Below are positions 37,483 to 47,982 of a stretch of 64,000 nucleotides of DNA, piece after piece. This stretch comes from Acidobacteriota bacterium. Lineage in GTDB: Bacteria > Acidobacteriota > Thermoanaerobaculia > UBA5066 > Gp7-AA6. The position numbers and the translations under genes were made by a program. Below the pieces are notes generated by a model that did no database searches, was not told where the DNA came from, and was given only the letters and a program-made list of their open reading frames with translations. The stretch covers positions 1-64,000 of the forward strand of contig DAHUXD010000063.1 of the NCBI GenBank assembly GCA_027307335.1, in the 5' to 3' direction. Numbering within the stretch: position 1 is the first letter of the stretch; every line of letters begins with the position of its first letter.

Positions 37483-39096
37483 TTACTGCGCCTGCTGGTT
37501 CGCCATCCTCTTCTCGAGCTCTTCTTTCAGGGCCTGAAGGTTGAAGCTCGCGCCCTTCTGCATCGGGGGATACTCGAGGAACGTCTGTGCGGCCTTCGCG
37601 ACCTCCTGCTGGACGTAGACGAAGCGCCAGAACTCGTACGCGAACCAGTTGTAGTACGCGATCGACCCGTTGTCCTTGCCGTTGTACATGCCCGTCCGCT
37701 CGTAGGGATCGAGGCGGAGGTTGACGAGGATGGGCCAGTCGACCTTCACCGTCGCGCCGAGCCAGCCGTTCGGCTGATCCGTGAAGCGGTACTTGTAGTC
37801 GTCGAGGCGGACCGCGGAGAGCGTGCCCTCGGTGAAATAGAAGACCTCGTGGCGCTTCGAGGGGCCCTTGCCCGTCAGCATGTCGGTCTGGTCGTAACCG
37901 TCGAGATGGACCTTGTAATTCTGACCGCCGATCGCCTTGCCCTTCGCGAACTCCGCCGTGATGTTCGGGTCTCCCGCCAGCGAGACGAACGTCGGGAACC
38001 AGTCGAGCCCGGACACGATGCCGTTCTCGATCTTTCCGGCCGGGATCTTTCCCGGCCAACGGATCATGGCCGGGACCCGGAAGCCGCCCTCGAGGGCGGT
38101 TCCTTTTCCTCCCGCGAAAGGAGTCTGCCCGCCGTCCGGCCAGGTGAAGTTCTCGGCGCCGTTGTCCGTCGAGAAGGCGATGACCGTGTTGTTGTCGAGG
38201 CCGTTGTCCTTGACGTATTTCATGACGGAGCCGACGATGTCGTCGAGCTGCGCCATTCCGGCCTCCTGGATCGACCAGCCGTTCTCGGGCGTCCGCATTT
38301 TCTGGTACTTCGGGGACAGGTGCGTCACGACGTGCATGCGCGTCGGGTTCAACCACAGGAAGAACGGCTTGTTCGCGGCGCGCGACTTGTCCAGGAACTT
38401 GAGAGCGTTCGCCAGGATCTCGTCGTCCACGGTTTCCATGCGGTCCGGGCAGAGGGTGCCGGCATCCTCGATCTTCTGCTTGCCGATCTTGCCCCACCGC
38501 GGTTGCACCGTCGGATCGTCCACGTCGGTGGCCCAGCTATGGAGCATGTTGCGAGGGCCGACCGTGTCCCGGGCCGCCGCCGGGTAGTTCGCGTGGCAGG
38601 GATCCTCCATCGCGTCGAGGTGATAGAGGTAGCCGAAGAACTCGTCGAATCCATGGACCGTGGGCAGGAACTGGTTCAAGTCGCCGAGGTGATTCTTCCC
38701 GAACTGACCCGTGGCGTACCCCATCGACTTGAGCACCGTGGCGATGGTCGGCGCCTCGGCCGGCAAGCCGATCTTCGCGCCGGCCTGACCCACCGTCGTC
38801 ATCCCGGTCCGGATGGGAATCTCCCCCGTGATGAAGTTCGCGCGGCCCGCCGTGCAGCTGGCCTCGGCGTAGTAGTCCGTGAACCGCATGCCTTCGGAAG
38901 CCAGCCGGTCGAGGTTCGCAGTCCGGCCGGACATGATGCCCTGGTTGTACACCCCGATGTTCGACCAGCCGATATCGTCGCCCATGATGAAGATGATGTT
39001 CGGCTTCTGCTGTGCCCCGGCGGGCGCCGGAATCGCCAGCACTGCACTCGCCGCCACCAAGAAGACACCGAGGGTTCGGATGGTCCTTCGCCTCAT
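37483..39096 (-). CDS. Secreted arylsulfatase (formylglycine-dependent)
   Basis: 537 residues. Signal peptide MRRRTIRTLGVFLVAASAVL, cleavage near AGA-QQ. PNIIFIMGDDIGWSNIGVYN holds the two metal-binding aspartates. The activation motif is C81-T-A-G-R (SCTAGRANFITG), the C-x-A-x-R variant that the formylglycine-generating enzyme can also modify. GQFGKNHLGD, FFLWLNPTRMHVVTHLS and AFSTDNGAENFTWPDGG supply further active-site residues (Lys, His, Asp-Asn). It should hydrolyse sulfate esters in the periplasm or outside the cell. No formylglycine-generating enzyme gene is in the window. The long C-terminal region (YRFTDQPNGWLGATVKVDWP...EYPPMQ) resembles bacterial sulfatases of the AtsA group. It stands alone between tRNA-Leu and the glucan synthase. 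Confidence 0.9.
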   Translation of the reverse strand: MRRRTIRTLGVFLVAASAVLAIPAPAGAQQKPNIIFIMGDDIGWSNIGVYNQGIMSGRTANLDRLASEGMRFTDYYAEASCTAGRANFITGEIPIRTGMTTVGQAGAKIGLPAEAPTIATVLKSMGYATGQFGKNHLGDLNQFLPTVHGFDEFFGYLYHLDAMEDPCHANYPAAARDTVGPRNMLHSWATDVDDPTVQPRWGKIGKQKIEDAGTLCPDRMETVDDEILANALKFLDKSRAANKPFFLWLNPTRMHVVTHLSPKYQKMRTPENGWSIQEAGMAQLDDIVGSVMKYVKDNGLDNNTVIAFSTDNGAENFTWPDGGQTPFAGGKGTALEGGFRVPAMIRWPGKIPAGKIENGIVSGLDWFPTFVSLAGDPNITAEFAKGKAIGGQNYKVHLDGYDQTDMLTGKGPSKRHEVFYFTEGTLSAVRLDDYKYRFTDQPNGWLGATVKVDWPILVNLRLDPYERTGMYNGKDNGSIAYYNWFAYEFWRFVYVQQEVAKAAQTFLEYPPMQKGASFNLQALKEELEKRMANQQAQ

Positions 39097-39255
39097 GAAG
39101 TCACTCCTTTGGGAACAACCGGCACGCCGAGGATGACGGCCGAGACGGGCACTCTATACGGGAGTGGGCCTCCGCGGCTCGGGGAGCGTGGGGGTCAAGA
39201 CTGAGGATAGGAAGAATAGTCCCCCGCCACCGTCGGTTCGACCCCCCGCCCGGTG

Positions 39256-42200
39256 TCAGCCGAGCAGGACGTCGACCCGATGGATCCCCCCGTCGTCGAC
39301 TAAGGGAACGCCGCCGCCTTCGAGAGGATGATCGCGCCCGTCGAGCCGGACCTCGGCCACGCCGCGCGAGACGCCGCGCGGATTCTCGACGGTGACGTGA
39401 TAGCGGGAGGAGTGATACCGGAAGGTCACCTCGAACCGGCGCCAGGTCCGCGGAATGCAGGGCGCAAAGTGCAGGACGCTGCCCGTCACCCGCACGCCGA
39501 GAACCCATTCCACCGCCGCCCGATACATCCACCCGGCCGAGCCCGTGTACCAGCTCCATCCGCCGCGGCCGACGTGCGGATGCTCGGAGTAGACGTCGCC
39601 CGCGATCACGTAGGGTTCGACGCGATAGCGGTGCAGGCCCGGCCGCGTGCCGGTGTGGTGGAGGGGATTGAGTAGCGAGAGAAGCTCGCCCGCGCGGTCG
39701 CCGTCGCCGAGCTCGGCGTACGCGACGACCGCCCAGAAGGCGGCGTGGTTGTACTGCCCGCCGTTTTCCCGGATGCCCGGCGGATAGGCCCCGATGTAGC
39801 CCGGATCCTTCGCCCCTCCGTTGAACGGCGGCGTGAAGAGGAGCGTCAGGCCGTCGGAGCGCCGGATCAGCTGCTGATCGACCGCGTCCATCGCCCGGCG
39901 CGCCCGGTCGACCCGCCCGCCTCCGGCGATGACCGCCCATGACTGCGCGATCGAGTCGATCCGACACTCGTCGCTCCCCGCCGAGCCGAGGGGGGACCCG
40001 TCGTCGTAGTACGCGCGGCGGTACCAGTCGCCGTCCCAGGCCTGACCCTCGATCGCGTCGTCGAGGGCCGCGAGCCGCTCGCGCCACCGCGCCGCGCGCA
40101 CGCCTCCCGCTTCGCCCCGGCGCTGTGCGATCGGCGCGAAGGCCGCGAGGTTCGCGCGGAGGAACCACGCGAGCCACACGCTCTCTCCCTTGCCCCCCGA
40201 ACCGACCCGGTTCATGCCGTCGTTCCAGTCCCCCGTCCCCATGAGCGGAAGCCCGTGGGCACCGGCGGGAAGCGCCCGGTCGATCGCCCGGGCGCAGTGC
40301 TCGAAGACGTCGCCGGACTCTCTCGAGACGGCGGGGACGAAGTAGCGCTCGTCCTCGCCCGCCGGCAGCGCCTCGCCTTCGAGGAACGGCACCGTTTCCC
40401 CGAGGATCGTCTCGTCGCCGGTGACCTCGAGGTACCGCGCCACGGCAAACGGAAGCCAGAGAGCGTCGTCGCTGATGCGCGTGCGAACGCCGCGGCCCGT
40501 GGGGGGATGCCACCAGTGCTGCACGTCGCCCTCGGTGAACTGGCGCGCCGCGGCGCGGAGGATCTGCTCGCGGAGGAGATCGCGCCCCGTCACCGCGAAG
40601 GCGAGCGCATCCTGGAGCTGGTCGCGGAAGCCGTACGCGCCGCCGGACTGGTAGAAGGCGGTGCGGCCCCAGAGCCGGCACGAGAGAGCCTGGTAGAGGA
40701 GCCAGCGATTGACGAAGACGTCGAGCGCGGGGTCCGGCGTCTTGATCTGCAGACCGCCGAGGACGCCGTCCCAGAATCGCCGGATCTGACGGAGCGTGGC
40801 GTCCGCGTCTTTTTCCCGGTGCGCCGTCACCAGGCGCCGCGCCTCGGCCTCGTCCCGCGCTTCCCCCAGGAAGACGCGCACCTCGGCGCGCTCTCCCGGC
40901 GCGAGCGGGATCCGACGCTGGAGCGCCGCGCAGGGATCGAGCGCCGCGCCGCAGCGACCGGAAAGCGCGAGCCCCGGCGCGAGCCCGGAGGGAAGGGCCG
41001 CCGAGCCGTTGCGGCCCAGGAACTCGGTCCGGTCCGCGGTGAACGACGTCGGCGCGGCGTCGAGAGCGGCGAAGGCCACGGCGTCGGGGAAGTCGCCGTT
41101 CCAGGGGTTGCGCGCGTGCAGGGCGGCCGTCTCGGCGTCGAAGGACGTGACGACGAACCGGGGCGCCTCCGAGCGCGTCGCGCCCAGGACCCACTCCGCG
41201 TAGGACGTCACCGTGATCGTCCGCGCCCGCCCGGACCGGTTCTCGATCGTCAGCCGGGAGACCTTCACCGGGTCCTCGGGGTCCACGAAGACGGTCAGCT
41301 CGAGGGCGAGCTCGTGGCTCTCGTGCTCGAAGCGGCTGTATCCCTGTCCGTGGCGGGCGAGGTAGGGCGTCTCCTCCCGCATCGGCAGGGCGGTCGCGCT
41401 CCACACCTCGCCCGATTCCTCGTCGCGGAGGTAGATGGCCTCCCCCGCCGTGTCCGAAACGGAGTCGTTCGACCACGGCGTCAGGTGATTCTCGCGGCTG
41501 TTTCCGGCCCACGTGTAGCCGGAGCCCGACTCGGTGACGATACATCCGAAGTCGCGGTTGGCCATGACGTTCGACCAGGGGGCCGGTGTCGCCTGACCGC
41601 GCTCGAGGATCGTCACGTATTCCGAACCGTCCTCGGAGAAGCCTCCCGTCCCGTTCCAGAACCGGAGCGGCTGGTGGGGGGCGGGCACGTCGCGCGGCGG
41701 CCGGGACGCTCGCCGCGCCGACGGAGGCTTCGGGGTCGGGCGCTTCTTGAAGAACCTCACGACCTGATCGGCGAGCGGGCCGTTACGGGACAGGAGGACG
41801 ATGCGTGCGGCCGCGGCGATCGCATCGCGGTTCTCCGGAGGGACCTGAGGGGCCTGAAGCAGGTAGACGCCGGCCCGGCGCGGATCCTCGTGCGCGACGC
41901 CGCTCGTCCGGAGCATCGTCTCGAGGGTCGGCTGAAGCTCGGAACTGTACGAGGGAGCCTCCTCGTTCAAGACGACGAGGTCCGCCAGCAGCCCCTTCAT
42001 CCGCCAGTACTCCTGAGCCCGCAGCAGCTGCCCGAAGATCTCCCGGTCCTCGGCCTGGTCGATCCGAAGCAGAACGATCGGCCGATCCCCGGAGATGCCG
42101 TAAGGCCAGAGCGCCGTGACGCCGCGTCGGTTGCGGGTCAGGACGCCGGACGGCGCGCGCAGCGTCGGATCGGAATAGACGAGCCGGGTCGAGAGCCTCT

Positions 42201-45200
42201 GAAAGAGATGCGCCTCGTCCGCGGACACCCGGAGCTGTCCGAGCTCGACCTGCGCCTGCGTCCAGGCGAGGGCGACGGTGCGCTCGAAGATCGAGGGATC
42301 CCGGCACCGGTCGGCCGCCTCGAGCAGCTTCTCCCGGCTCCTCGCGACAATGGTCGAGAACGTCACCCTCGCGTTCCCGCCCGGCGCGAGCGTCACGCGG
42401 CGGCGCAGGCTGAAGATGGGATCGAGCACCGGGCCGACGGTGTTCGACAACGCCAGACCCTCGTGGACCGCCGCCGCGGACCGCAGGTCCCGACCCCGGC
42501 CGACGAAGCGGGCCCGGTCCGTCTCGAACTGGAGCGCCCGCGACGGGGCGCCCTCCACGGCCGCCACGTGCGCGGCCCAGAGGACCGGGTCGGAGGGCGA
42601 GCGGGTGCGGCGCGTCGCGACGAGCGCCTCGAGCCCCGGAACGAATTCCGTCTCGACGAAGAGATTCGAGAACGCGGGATGGGCGTCGTCCGCTCGCGGA
42701 TCGCCGAGGACCAGCTCCGCGTAGGACGTGACCTCCAGCTCCCGCGGGCGCACGCCCAGGTTCGTGATCGACACCTGGCGCAGCTCCGCGTCGCTCTCCG
42801 GAGAGACGACGATCTCGAGCATCGTCGCGATGCCGCCGTCCCGCCTTCGGATCTCGACCCGATCCTCGTAGAAGGCGACGTCGTAGGAGTCGGCCTCGGC
42901 GCCGCTCGGCTGGTGGCCGGCGGACCACACCTTGCCGCTCGCGACGTCGCGGATGAAGACGTAGCTTCCCCAGGCGTCGCGAGTCGGGTCCTCGCGCCAC
43001 CGGGTCACGGCCGAGCCCTCGAACCGCGAGTATCCGGAGCCGGCCGCCGTGACCATGACGGAGTAACGCCCGTTCGACAGGAGATGGGCGCGCGGCGTCG
43101 GATCGTGCGGCGACTGGAAACGGCGGAGCACGGGGACGACGAAGTCGCGCACGTGCCGGCGGGAGCCGACCTCCTCGGCCCGGGGATGCGAGACCGCGAC
43201 GTCTCGCGGCGTGCGCTCCTGGAGCAGGAGCTCGGCCGACTGCACGAGCGGCTCCGAATGGAAGCGGCGGCGCATCGTCCCGCCGCACAGGACGTTCGCG
43301 AGCGCCGCGAGCGTCATGCCCTGGTGATGCGCCATGTACTCCCGGACGACGGCGCGGTTCGTGCCCTCGGGCAGCCGCGACGGCGTGTAGTCGACGGCCT
43401 CGTAGTAGCCGTAATCCCCGAGGGCCCCCGCGCGCGTGAGGGCGCGGAAGTTCTTCACCGCCGCGGAGGGATCGACCATCGCCGCCAGAGCGGTCGCGTA
43501 TGGCGCGATCACGAGATCCTCCGAGAGGCCTCGCTTCAGCCCGAGCCCGCCGACGCCGAAGCTCGAATACTGATAGGCCAGGCTGACGTCCCGCGCGTAG
43601 AACCCGGACTCCGAGATGCCCCACGGCACGCCGCGCTCGGCGCCGTATCGGATCTGCCGGCCGACAACCAGGCGCGTCGTGAGGTCGAGAAGGCTGTCGG
43701 CCGGCGGCGCCATGACGAGATCGGGCATGAGGTACTCGAACATCGATCCCGACCACGACACGAGAGCGGACCCCTTTCCGACCGGAGTCAGCGCCCTCCC
43801 GAGGTGGAACCAGTGCGACACCGGCGCCTCGCGGCGGGCGATCGCGAGATAGCTCGCGAGACGGGCCTCGGAGGCGAGCAGGTCGTAGAAGCCCGTGTCG
43901 AGGCAGCCGTCGGAAAGCCGGTAGCCGATCGAGAACAGCTTGCGATCGCGGTCGAAGAGAAACGAGAAGTCCATTTCCGAGGCGAGCGCCTCGGCGGCGG
44001 CGGCGACCGAGAGCAGCCGGTTCACCAGGGCCTCGGCGGGTTGGGCTAACGCCGCCGGGGAGACCGCCGGCGCCGCTCGGGGAGGCTCGGGCGACGCAGC
44101 CTCGAGACGCCTCTCGTCGTCGGAGACCCACTCTCGCAGCCCCCCGGGCCCGTCCCCGCTCGCCGCGCGCGCGAACCGCCGGACCTCCGCGGCCTCCCGA
44201 GCAACCGCCGCGGCCGGCGCCGGTCCCGCGGGCACGAGATCGCGGCGATGGCTCGCGATCGAGCCTTGCAGGGCGTGGCACCAGAACTCGAACTCGTCCG
44301 GTCGAGACCTCTCGTCCCGCCGCTCGGTCGTGCCCGCCGTCGCGGCGAGCGCATCGGCATCCGCCGCCAAAGCATCGAGGCGCGCCATCAGGGTCTCGCC
44401 CGGCCGGAGGGGAACGAGCCGCTCCTCCAGGCGGTCGAGCACCTCCTTCAGGATCTTCCGGCTCGCGGCGCGCATCTGCGCAAAGCGCGCGTCGTCGGAG
44501 CCGTCGCGAAGCAGCCGAACCACGTCGCGCAGGCCGGCGAGGGCGATTTCCGGCGCGAGGGGCCGCTCGGCCAGCTCGAGACAGGTCTGCTTGACGACGA
44601 TCAGATGGGCCGCGAGGTTTCCGCTGTCGACCGTCGAGACGTAGCGGGGCTCGAGCGGAGCGAGCGTTCGGGTGTCGTACCAGTTGAGCAGATGCCCCCG
44701 GAAGCGCTCGAGGGAGCTCGACGCGGAGACCAGCCTCTCCAGACGCTCGGAGGTCTCCGTCGCCCCGATCCACCCGAAGTCGTGGGCGGCAATCGTGGCG
44801 AGCAGCGACAGGCCGATGTTCGTCGGGGAGGTCCGGTGCGCGAGGACGGGATGGGGATCCTCCTGAAAGTTGTCGGGAGGCAGGTGGTGGTCGTCGGGAC
44901 CCGCGAACGCCTCGAAGAATCGCCAGGTCCTCCGGGCGAGCGATCGCAGGTGCGCCTCGCCGGCGGCGGACAGAGGCTCCCGCGGCGAGCGCACCACCTG
45001 CCGGCTGAGATCCCAGGCCACGAACGGCGAGCTCGCCCACAGGACGAAGAAGAGGACGGCCGTGGGCGCGACACCGGAAGGACGCAGGCCGGCCGAGAGG
45101 GCCAGGCCCGAGGCCGCGATCGCGATCACCATGACGTTGCGCCGGGCGAAGCCGGAAGCGGAGAGGTCGTACTCCGAGCGGGTCTGCGCGCTCGTGGTCC

Positions 45201-47982
45201 ACTCGAGGAGGCGCCGGCCCGTTCCGTAGACCCGCCCGAGCGTCCGGACGATCGCGTCGGTCATGACCCATGCCTGATGGGCCAGCAGAATGATCGAGGC
45301 CCCGGTGTTCGCCGCCGTCAGAACGACGTCCGACAGGAATCCCCGAAGAACGCTCCTCTTGGCGGTTCGCCGCCGGTGCGGAATCGCTCCGGCGAGCACG
45401 GGCAGGAACCGCGGCACCGCGATCGTCGACAGCACGAAGGCGGTCCAGACGATGGGGATCGCGCCCGGGAGCGTCCAGCCGACGATCAGCGACGCCACGG
45501 AGAAGGGCGCGACGAGCGAGCGGCGGATGTTGTCGAGGATCTTCCACAGGCCCATGGGGGGAAGCGGGTTTCGGCGCAGCCGTCCGGCGGCGTCGGGCAC
45601 GCGCCGCGGCAGCCAGCGCAGCAGCTGCCAGTCGCCCCGCGCCCATCGGTGCTGCCGTGCGGCCGCGACCTCGTAGTGCGACGGAAACTGCTCGAAGAGC
45701 TCGACGTCGGAGACGAAACCGGCCCGCGCGAAGAGGCCCTCGAAGAGGTCGTGGGAGAGCAGCGTGTTCTCCGGCACGCGGCCCGCGAGAGCGCGCTCGA
45801 ACGCATCGACGTCGTAGATGCCCTTCCCCGTGTAGATCGCCTCTCCGAAGAGATCCTGGTAGACGTCCGAGACGGCGAACGCGTAGGGGTCGATGCCGCG
45901 GGGTCCCGAGAAGAGCCGTCCGAAGAGACTCTCGTGGCCCGCCGCCGGGAGCGTCGGCGTCATGCGCGGCTGGAGGATGCCGTGGCCCGCGACGACCCGG
46001 TTTTCGGCCTCGTCGAAGACGGGCCGGTTGAGCGGGTGCGCCATGGCGCCGACGAGCCGGCGCACGGCGCCCCGCGGCAGTCGCGTGTCGCCGTCGAGGG
46101 TCACGACGTAGCGCACGCGCGAGCACGGCGGCTTCTCGTCCGGGAGGAAGGTCGTGTCCGGGGCGCCGCGGAGGAGCCGGTCGAGCTCCTCGAGCTTTCC
46201 GCGCTTGCGCTCCCAGCCCATCCAGCAGCCCTCCGACTCGTTCCGGACCCTCCGGCGGTGGAAGAGGAAGAAACGGGGTCCGCCGTCGGGCGCCGGTCCG
46301 TGCCGGGCGTTGAGCTCGGTCACGGCCGCCCGCGCCGCCTCGAGGAGCCTCGCGTCGTCCGCGCGGCTCTCCTCGGGCGCGTCGGTCCAGTCGGTCAGGA
46401 GGGCGAAGAAGACGTATCCGTCCGGATTCGCGAGGTAGCGCACCTCGAGCTGCTCGACCTGCTGCCGCGCCTCGTCCTCCGAGACGAGAAGGGTCGGGAC
46501 GACGACCATCGTGGCCAGCTCCTCCGGGATGCCGTCGTCGAGGGCGAGCTTCGGCAGCCGGCGCGGGCCGATGAGATCGGTGACGTCGCGGTTGAGCACG
46601 GCCACCGCGATCTCCGACGCCGGGAAGAGCGCGAGGAGTCCGAGCAGCGCGACCGCGGCGACGCCGGCTCCCATGCGCAGCGAGGCGTCGAGCGGCACGA
46701 GAACGACCGCCAGGGAGAGGAGGCATATCGTCATCGGATAACCGGGGTTCGCCCAACGGACGCACGCCCGTCGGACCCGGTGCTTCAGCGAGGGCCGATA
46801 GCCGATCTCCCGCTCGAATTCGGGCCTCCCGCGCGAGATCAGGTAGTAGCCGGGGTCGGCTCGAGGACTGCCGGGAGGCTCGCCCGACGCCGCGCTCTGC
46901 GCCACCGCCCGGCGCGCGATCTCCTCCTCCGACATCTGGCTGCCCTTCGCGAGGCCCTCGACCGCATCGCGGTAGCGGTTGCGCGTCTCGAAGTCCATCG
47001 CGCCGACGTTCGTCCCCTGGGCGAGCTCCCTCGCGACGACGCTGACGCCCTCGAAGAAGGTGCGCCAGTCGGCGATCGACAGCAGCCGCATGCTCGTGAT
47101 GACGTTGCGCACCGACACGTTCGTCGCCACCTGCGACCTCTGTTCCGAGTACACGAGGTCGTCGCGGCTGAGGCCCTCGCGCTCCATCCAGTCGTCGATC
47201 CACCGGAGCGCGGGCGTCTTCTCGGGATCCAGGTCTCGAAGCCGGAGAAGCAGCTGCACGACGAACGCCGTCGGCAACGGGCCCTGCAGGACGCGCCGCA
47301 GGGAACCCTCGGGCGCCGCGCGCCCCTCCTCGGTGCCCCGGATCGAGTCGGCGTAGGCGTCCGCCCGCTCCCTCTCGGCGCGGTGCGTCACGACGCGCTC
47401 GGCGAGGCGCCGCAGGTTCTCCGCGAGCACGAGGCGCAGCGAGATCGCCAGCGCCCACAGCTCTCCGATCGTCAGCGTCCGGACGGTCTGATACGCGGCG
47501 ACGAATCGGCGCAGCGTGTCGAGATCGATCCGGCTGTCGGTGTGGGCGATGTAGGTCCATGCGACGCCGTACACGCGCGGAGCGCCCGCGAGCGGGCCGT
47601 CGACGAGCTTGGGCAGCTCTCGGTAGTAGCCGGGCGGCAGGTCGTCGCGGATCTCCCGGAGCTGGTCTTCCACGATGTGAAAGTTGTCGGCGAGCCACTC
47701 GGCCGCGGGCGAGATCGGCTTCGCATCGCGGATGGCCTGGGCGATGTCGCGATAGCACTCGAGGAGAACGCGGCCGTTCTCCTCGAGCCGGGCGAGGAGC
47801 CGGGCGCCTCGGCCGCCGGCGAGGTCCACGCGATCGGCGCGCGCCAGCTCCCGCGCCCGCTCCTCGAGGCGATCCGGCCCGAGCAGGTCTTCGCGGATCG
47901 GGTCGAGCCGGCGGGCCGGGTCGGATGCCGCCGCCGGTCCCCGCAGTCGATCTCGAAGCTGCCGGCCTCTCTCCTGCTTCAT
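39256..47982 (-). CDS. ndvB: Cyclic beta-1,2-glucan synthase (NdvB/Cgs type: GT84 + GH94)
   Basis: 2908 residues from ATG 47982 (GTG 48024 is also possible), close to the ~2,800-2,900 of Brucella Cgs. The N-terminal region is soluble. Membrane segments start near residue 415 (YPMTICLLSLAVVLVPLDAS). The GT84 glycosyltransferase follows: VTLDGDTRLPRGAVRRL near residue 625 gives the D-x-D, and RQHRWARGDWQLLRW near 780 gives the Q-x2-RW signature. More membrane helices follow (GWTLPGAIPIVWTAFVLSTI). The C-terminal half contains two tandem glucan-binding/GH94-like modules, ending in the phosphorylase-type catalytic region MGTGDWNDGMNRVG near 2590. The enzyme makes, extends and cyclises beta-1,2-glucan. 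Such glucans act in periplasmic osmoadaptation and host interaction in Rhizobiales. It is a single-gene unit here. Confidence 0.92.
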   Translation of the reverse strand: MKQERGRQLRDRLRGPAAASDPARRLDPIREDLLGPDRLEERARELARADRVDLAGGRGARLLARLEENGRVLLECYRDIAQAIRDAKPISPAAEWLADNFHIVEDQLREIRDDLPPGYYRELPKLVDGPLAGAPRVYGVAWTYIAHTDSRIDLDTLRRFVAAYQTVRTLTIGELWALAISLRLVLAENLRRLAERVVTHRAERERADAYADSIRGTEEGRAAPEGSLRRVLQGPLPTAFVVQLLLRLRDLDPEKTPALRWIDDWMEREGLSRDDLVYSEQRSQVATNVSVRNVITSMRLLSIADWRTFFEGVSVVARELAQGTNVGAMDFETRNRYRDAVEGLAKGSQMSEEEIARRAVAQSAASGEPPGSPRADPGYYLISRGRPEFEREIGYRPSLKHRVRRACVRWANPGYPMTICLLSLAVVLVPLDASLRMGAGVAAVALLGLLALFPASEIAVAVLNRDVTDLIGPRRLPKLALDDGIPEELATMVVVPTLLVSEDEARQQVEQLEVRYLANPDGYVFFALLTDWTDAPEESRADDARLLEAARAAVTELNARHGPAPDGGPRFFLFHRRRVRNESEGCWMGWERKRGKLEELDRLLRGAPDTTFLPDEKPPCSRVRYVVTLDGDTRLPRGAVRRLVGAMAHPLNRPVFDEAENRVVAGHGILQPRMTPTLPAAGHESLFGRLFSGPRGIDPYAFAVSDVYQDLFGEAIYTGKGIYDVDAFERALAGRVPENTLLSHDLFEGLFARAGFVSDVELFEQFPSHYEVAAARQHRWARGDWQLLRWLPRRVPDAAGRLRRNPLPPMGLWKILDNIRRSLVAPFSVASLIVGWTLPGAIPIVWTAFVLSTIAVPRFLPVLAGAIPHRRRTAKRSVLRGFLSDVVLTAANTGASIILLAHQAWVMTDAIVRTLGRVYGTGRRLLEWTTSAQTRSEYDLSASGFARRNVMVIAIAASGLALSAGLRPSGVAPTAVLFFVLWASSPFVAWDLSRQVVRSPREPLSAAGEAHLRSLARRTWRFFEAFAGPDDHHLPPDNFQEDPHPVLAHRTSPTNIGLSLLATIAAHDFGWIGATETSERLERLVSASSSLERFRGHLLNWYDTRTLAPLEPRYVSTVDSGNLAAHLIVVKQTCLELAERPLAPEIALAGLRDVVRLLRDGSDDARFAQMRAASRKILKEVLDRLEERLVPLRPGETLMARLDALAADADALAATAGTTERRDERSRPDEFEFWCHALQGSIASHRRDLVPAGPAPAAAVAREAAEVRRFARAASGDGPGGLREWVSDDERRLEAASPEPPRAAPAVSPAALAQPAEALVNRLLSVAAAAEALASEMDFSFLFDRDRKLFSIGYRLSDGCLDTGFYDLLASEARLASYLAIARREAPVSHWFHLGRALTPVGKGSALVSWSGSMFEYLMPDLVMAPPADSLLDLTTRLVVGRQIRYGAERGVPWGISESGFYARDVSLAYQYSSFGVGGLGLKRGLSEDLVIAPYATALAAMVDPSAAVKNFRALTRAGALGDYGYYEAVDYTPSRLPEGTNRAVVREYMAHHQGMTLAALANVLCGGTMRRRFHSEPLVQSAELLLQERTPRDVAVSHPRAEEVGSRRHVRDFVVPVLRRFQSPHDPTPRAHLLSNGRYSVMVTAAGSGYSRFEGSAVTRWREDPTRDAWGSYVFIRDVASGKVWSAGHQPSGAEADSYDVAFYEDRVEIRRRDGGIATMLEIVVSPESDAELRQVSITNLGVRPRELEVTSYAELVLGDPRADDAHPAFSNLFVETEFVPGLEALVATRRTRSPSDPVLWAAHVAAVEGAPSRALQFETDRARFVGRGRDLRSAAAVHEGLALSNTVGPVLDPIFSLRRRVTLAPGGNARVTFSTIVARSREKLLEAADRCRDPSIFERTVALAWTQAQVELGQLRVSADEAHLFQRLSTRLVYSDPTLRAPSGVLTRNRRGVTALWPYGISGDRPIVLLRIDQAEDREIFGQLLRAQEYWRMKGLLADLVVLNEEAPSYSSELQPTLETMLRTSGVAHEDPRRAGVYLLQAPQVPPENRDAIAAAARIVLLSRNGPLADQVVRFFKKRPTPKPPSARRASRPPRDVPAPHQPLRFWNGTGGFSEDGSEYVTILERGQATPAPWSNVMANRDFGCIVTESGSGYTWAGNSRENHLTPWSNDSVSDTAGEAIYLRDEESGEVWSATALPMREETPYLARHGQGYSRFEHESHELALELTVFVDPEDPVKVSRLTIENRSGRARTITVTSYAEWVLGATRSEAPRFVVTSFDAETAALHARNPWNGDFPDAVAFAALDAAPTSFTADRTEFLGRNGSAALPSGLAPGLALSGRCGAALDPCAALQRRIPLAPGERAEVRVFLGEARDEAEARRLVTAHREKDADATLRQIRRFWDGVLGGLQIKTPDPALDVFVNRWLLYQALSCRLWGRTAFYQSGGAYGFRDQLQDALAFAVTGRDLLREQILRAAARQFTEGDVQHWWHPPTGRGVRTRISDDALWLPFAVARYLEVTGDETILGETVPFLEGEALPAGEDERYFVPAVSRESGDVFEHCARAIDRALPAGAHGLPLMGTGDWNDGMNRVGSGGKGESVWLAWFLRANLAAFAPIAQRRGEAGGVRAARWRERLAALDDAIEGQAWDGDWYRRAYYDDGSPLGSAGSDECRIDSIAQSWAVIAGGGRVDRARRAMDAVDQQLIRRSDGLTLLFTPPFNGGAKDPGYIGAYPPGIRENGGQYNHAAFWAVVAYAELGDGDRAGELLSLLNPLHHTGTRPGLHRYRVEPYVIAGDVYSEHPHVGRGGWSWYTGSAGWMYRAAVEWVLGVRVTGSVLHFAPCIPRTWRRFEVTFRYHSSRYHVTVENPRGVSRGVAEVRLDGRDHPLEGGGVPLVDDGGIHRVDVLLG

